A stretch of DNA of 64,000 nucleotides from CAWINY01 sp963837635 (lineage in GTDB: Bacteria > Acidobacteriota > Terriglobia > Terriglobales > Acidobacteriaceae). The position numbers and the translations under genes were made by a program. Below the pieces are notes generated by a model. That model searched no databases, was not told the DNA's origin, and saw nothing but the letters and a program-made list of their open reading frames with translations. The DNA is taken from positions 248,001 to 312,000 of the forward strand of contig CAWINY010000006.1 in the NCBI GenBank assembly GCA_963837635.1, read 5' to 3'. Of this stretch, positions 62,810-64,000 are shown piece after piece. How positions within the stretch are numbered: the stretch's first letter is position 1; the number at the start of each line of letters is the position of its first letter.

Positions 62810-63607
62810 CTACCGCTTGTAATCAAACCAGAATTCTACGCTCACCCGGCTGCCAGAGTAATCGCCCGGCAGGGGGCCGAAGGTGTCGATGCGCTGCAAT
62901 GCGCGCACTGCCGACTGGTCGAGCGAGGGCACTCCGCTGGACTGTTCCACCTGTACATTGCCGGGCGAGCCGTCACGCCGAATATCGAAGGTGATGTACA
63001 CGCGGCGTGCGTTGGCGATGTGCGGATCGATCTCGTATTTCAGCCAATTATCGCTGACCTTGCGCCGCACCACGTCCACGTACCAGCCGTAACGGCTGCC
63101 GAAATCTCCGCCGCCGCCAAGCGATAGCCCGCCTTTCGCGCCGCCAGCGCTAAACACCCCATAGGGGCCGCTGACCGGACCGCCCTCACCGAATGGGACG
63201 ACATTTTCCGCCTCCTCCACCGGCTCCGCAGGACGCGGCTTTGGTGGCGTCACACTGCGCGGAGGCTCTTTGGGCGCAGGCTTGTTTTTCGCATTGCGCG
63301 CCGGGATCGGGATTGCCTCGGGCTCCTCGACCTTCGGCGTCGGCAGCGTCTGGCTGAGTCCCTTGGACTGGTTGGCCAGCACGTTGGTCGCTTCAGGATT
63401 CGCTGGCAGGGGAATGGTAGTGACCAGGGTTGCGCTCATCGCGCCGCCTCCGGTGCCGTTTGTGCCCCAATCATTGCCGCGATGAAAGCTGCCGAGGATG
63501 CCGTAGGCGACGATCACGCCGAACAAGGCAGTATGCAGCACCACGGAGCCAACCAGGGGTCCGCTCCAGCGCTCCTGTTCTGTAAAGATGTCAGCGCTTA
63601 CCGCCAT
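62810..63607 (-). CDS. tolA: TolA/TonB-type energy transducer
   Basis: 265 residues from the ATG at 63607 (MAVSADIFTEQERW); another ATG at 63613 is possible. One N-terminal membrane segment (VGSVVLHTALFGVIVAYGIL, about 18-37), a Pro/Lys/Glu-rich spacer (KPAPKEPPRSVTPPKPRPAEP), and a C-terminal TonB/TolA domain (NARRVYITFDIRRDGSPGNV, SLDQSAVRALQRIDTFGPLP). Spans the periplasm to the outer membrane and links proton-driven TolQR to Pal. Overlaps tolR by 17 bases. Confidence 0.88.
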   Translation of the reverse strand: MAVSADIFTEQERWSGPLVGSVVLHTALFGVIVAYGILGSFHRGNDWGTNGTGGGAMSATLVTTIPLPANPEATNVLANQSKGLSQTLPTPKVEEPEAIPIPARNAKNKPAPKEPPRSVTPPKPRPAEPVEEAENVVPFGEGGPVSGPYGVFSAGGAKGGLSLGGGGDFGSRYGWYVDVVRRKVSDNWLKYEIDPHIANARRVYITFDIRRDGSPGNVQVEQSSGVPSLDQSAVRALQRIDTFGPLPGDYSGSRVSVEFWFDYKR

Positions 63608-64000
63608 GCTCATCCATTGGCTGGGTCACGATGCTGACGTTGGTGATGCCCGCCTGCTTTACCGCATCCATTACGGTGGCAAAGGCCCCGAAGGGCACGT
63701 TTTCATCCGCGCGCAGGAATATTGACTGCCCCTGCGGGTCGCGGATCCTCTGCTTTAGCCGGCTCGCGATCTCGTTGATATTGATGGGATCGTTGCCCAG
63801 AAACACGCGTTGCTGCCGGTCGATGCTGATGACTAATCGCTCTTCGGTAATCTGCTTCACCGTCTTGGTCTTGGGCACGGCAACTTCAATGCCCGATTGC
63901 AAAATCGGCGCGGTCAGCATGAAGATGATCAGCAGCACCAGGACGACGTCCACCAGCGGAGTGACGTTGATGTCCGCCAGCGCCGTGCGGGTGCGGCCGC
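63591..64000 (-). CDS. tolR: TolR/ExbD biopolymer transport protein, cut by window edge
   Basis: The frame is open to the window end, so the N terminus is missing. Visible: ALADINVTPLVDVVLVLLII, the membrane segment with the proton-carrying Asp (VTPLVDVVLVLLIIFMLTAP), then TKTVKQITEERLVISIDRQQ, VFLGNDPININEI, and VPFGAFATVMDAVKQAGITNVS. Works with TolQ to power TolA. tolQ should lie just beyond the window. Confidence 0.93.
   Translation of the reverse strand, partial: GRTRTALADINVTPLVDVVLVLLIIFMLTAPILQSGIEVAVPKTKTVKQITEERLVISIDRQQRVFLGNDPININEIASRLKQRIRDPQGQSIFLRADENVPFGAFATVMDAVKQAGITNVSIVTQPMDEHGGKR

Overview
The window reads as a high-GC, Gram-negative bacterial chromosome, most likely a soil-type Acidobacteriota (inference from gene mix and style, not from a marker gene). 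It has a Tol-Pal envelope cluster, a MurE with the DNPR signature of meso-diaminopimelate ligases, an UPF0182 membrane protein, a zinc-ribbon/XRE regulator, and many short palindromic intergenic repeats that sometimes run into coding sequence.

Left core (about 0.9-16 kb): a GAF-GGDEF cyclase, an orphan GvpF/L protein, an HD protein, a glycolytic run on the minus strand (gap, a zinc-ribbon protein, pgk, a macro-domain protein, tpiA), a UbiD-family decarboxylase, a TPR lipid-export-like secreted protein, a polytopic membrane protein, a methyltransferase and small conserved proteins. A truncated IS transposase lies at the left edge.

Accessory zone (16-40 kb), bracketed by tRNA-Glu(TTC) and tRNA-Phe(GAA). 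Island 1 (16099-24566) is flanked by an exact 52-bp repeat of the tRNA-Glu 3' half and carries integrase, a zinc-binding protein, an excisionase-like protein, a TOPRIM/D5 primase-helicase, a DUF5681 protein, a superinfection-immunity-type membrane protein, an XRE regulator and a histone-like basic protein, with no capsid or tail genes: it looks like a phage satellite or plasmid-like integrative element. Between the islands lie a Panacea-type toxin-antitoxin pair, decayed integrases, a TetR/SDR pair with a candidate operator, and a HigB/HigA pair between two copies of a LysR gene fragment. Island 2 (32842-40037) is flanked by a 23-bp repeat of the tRNA-Phe 3' end and carries a Phd/PIN toxin-antitoxin pair, a sanA-like gene cut by an IS630 element, small accessory proteins, two diverged copies of a roughly 280-nt structured non-coding element, and an integrase with an in-frame TAG.

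Right core (40-64 kb): a GT2 glycosyltransferase, a truncated transposase, selD, purD-purE, a murE-murF-mraY run preceded by UPF0182, glgC, and the Tol-Pal genes (tolR, tolA, tolB, pal, cpoB) in which an IS5-family element has cut an extra secreted-protein gene. The selD gene has an in-frame TGA at codon 18 followed by a short hairpin, so SelD is very probably a selenoprotein and the usual ORF call is too short.

Best leads: the selenocysteine-containing SelD, the satellite-like island 1 with its nested palindrome, and the duplicated structured RNA-like element in island 2.
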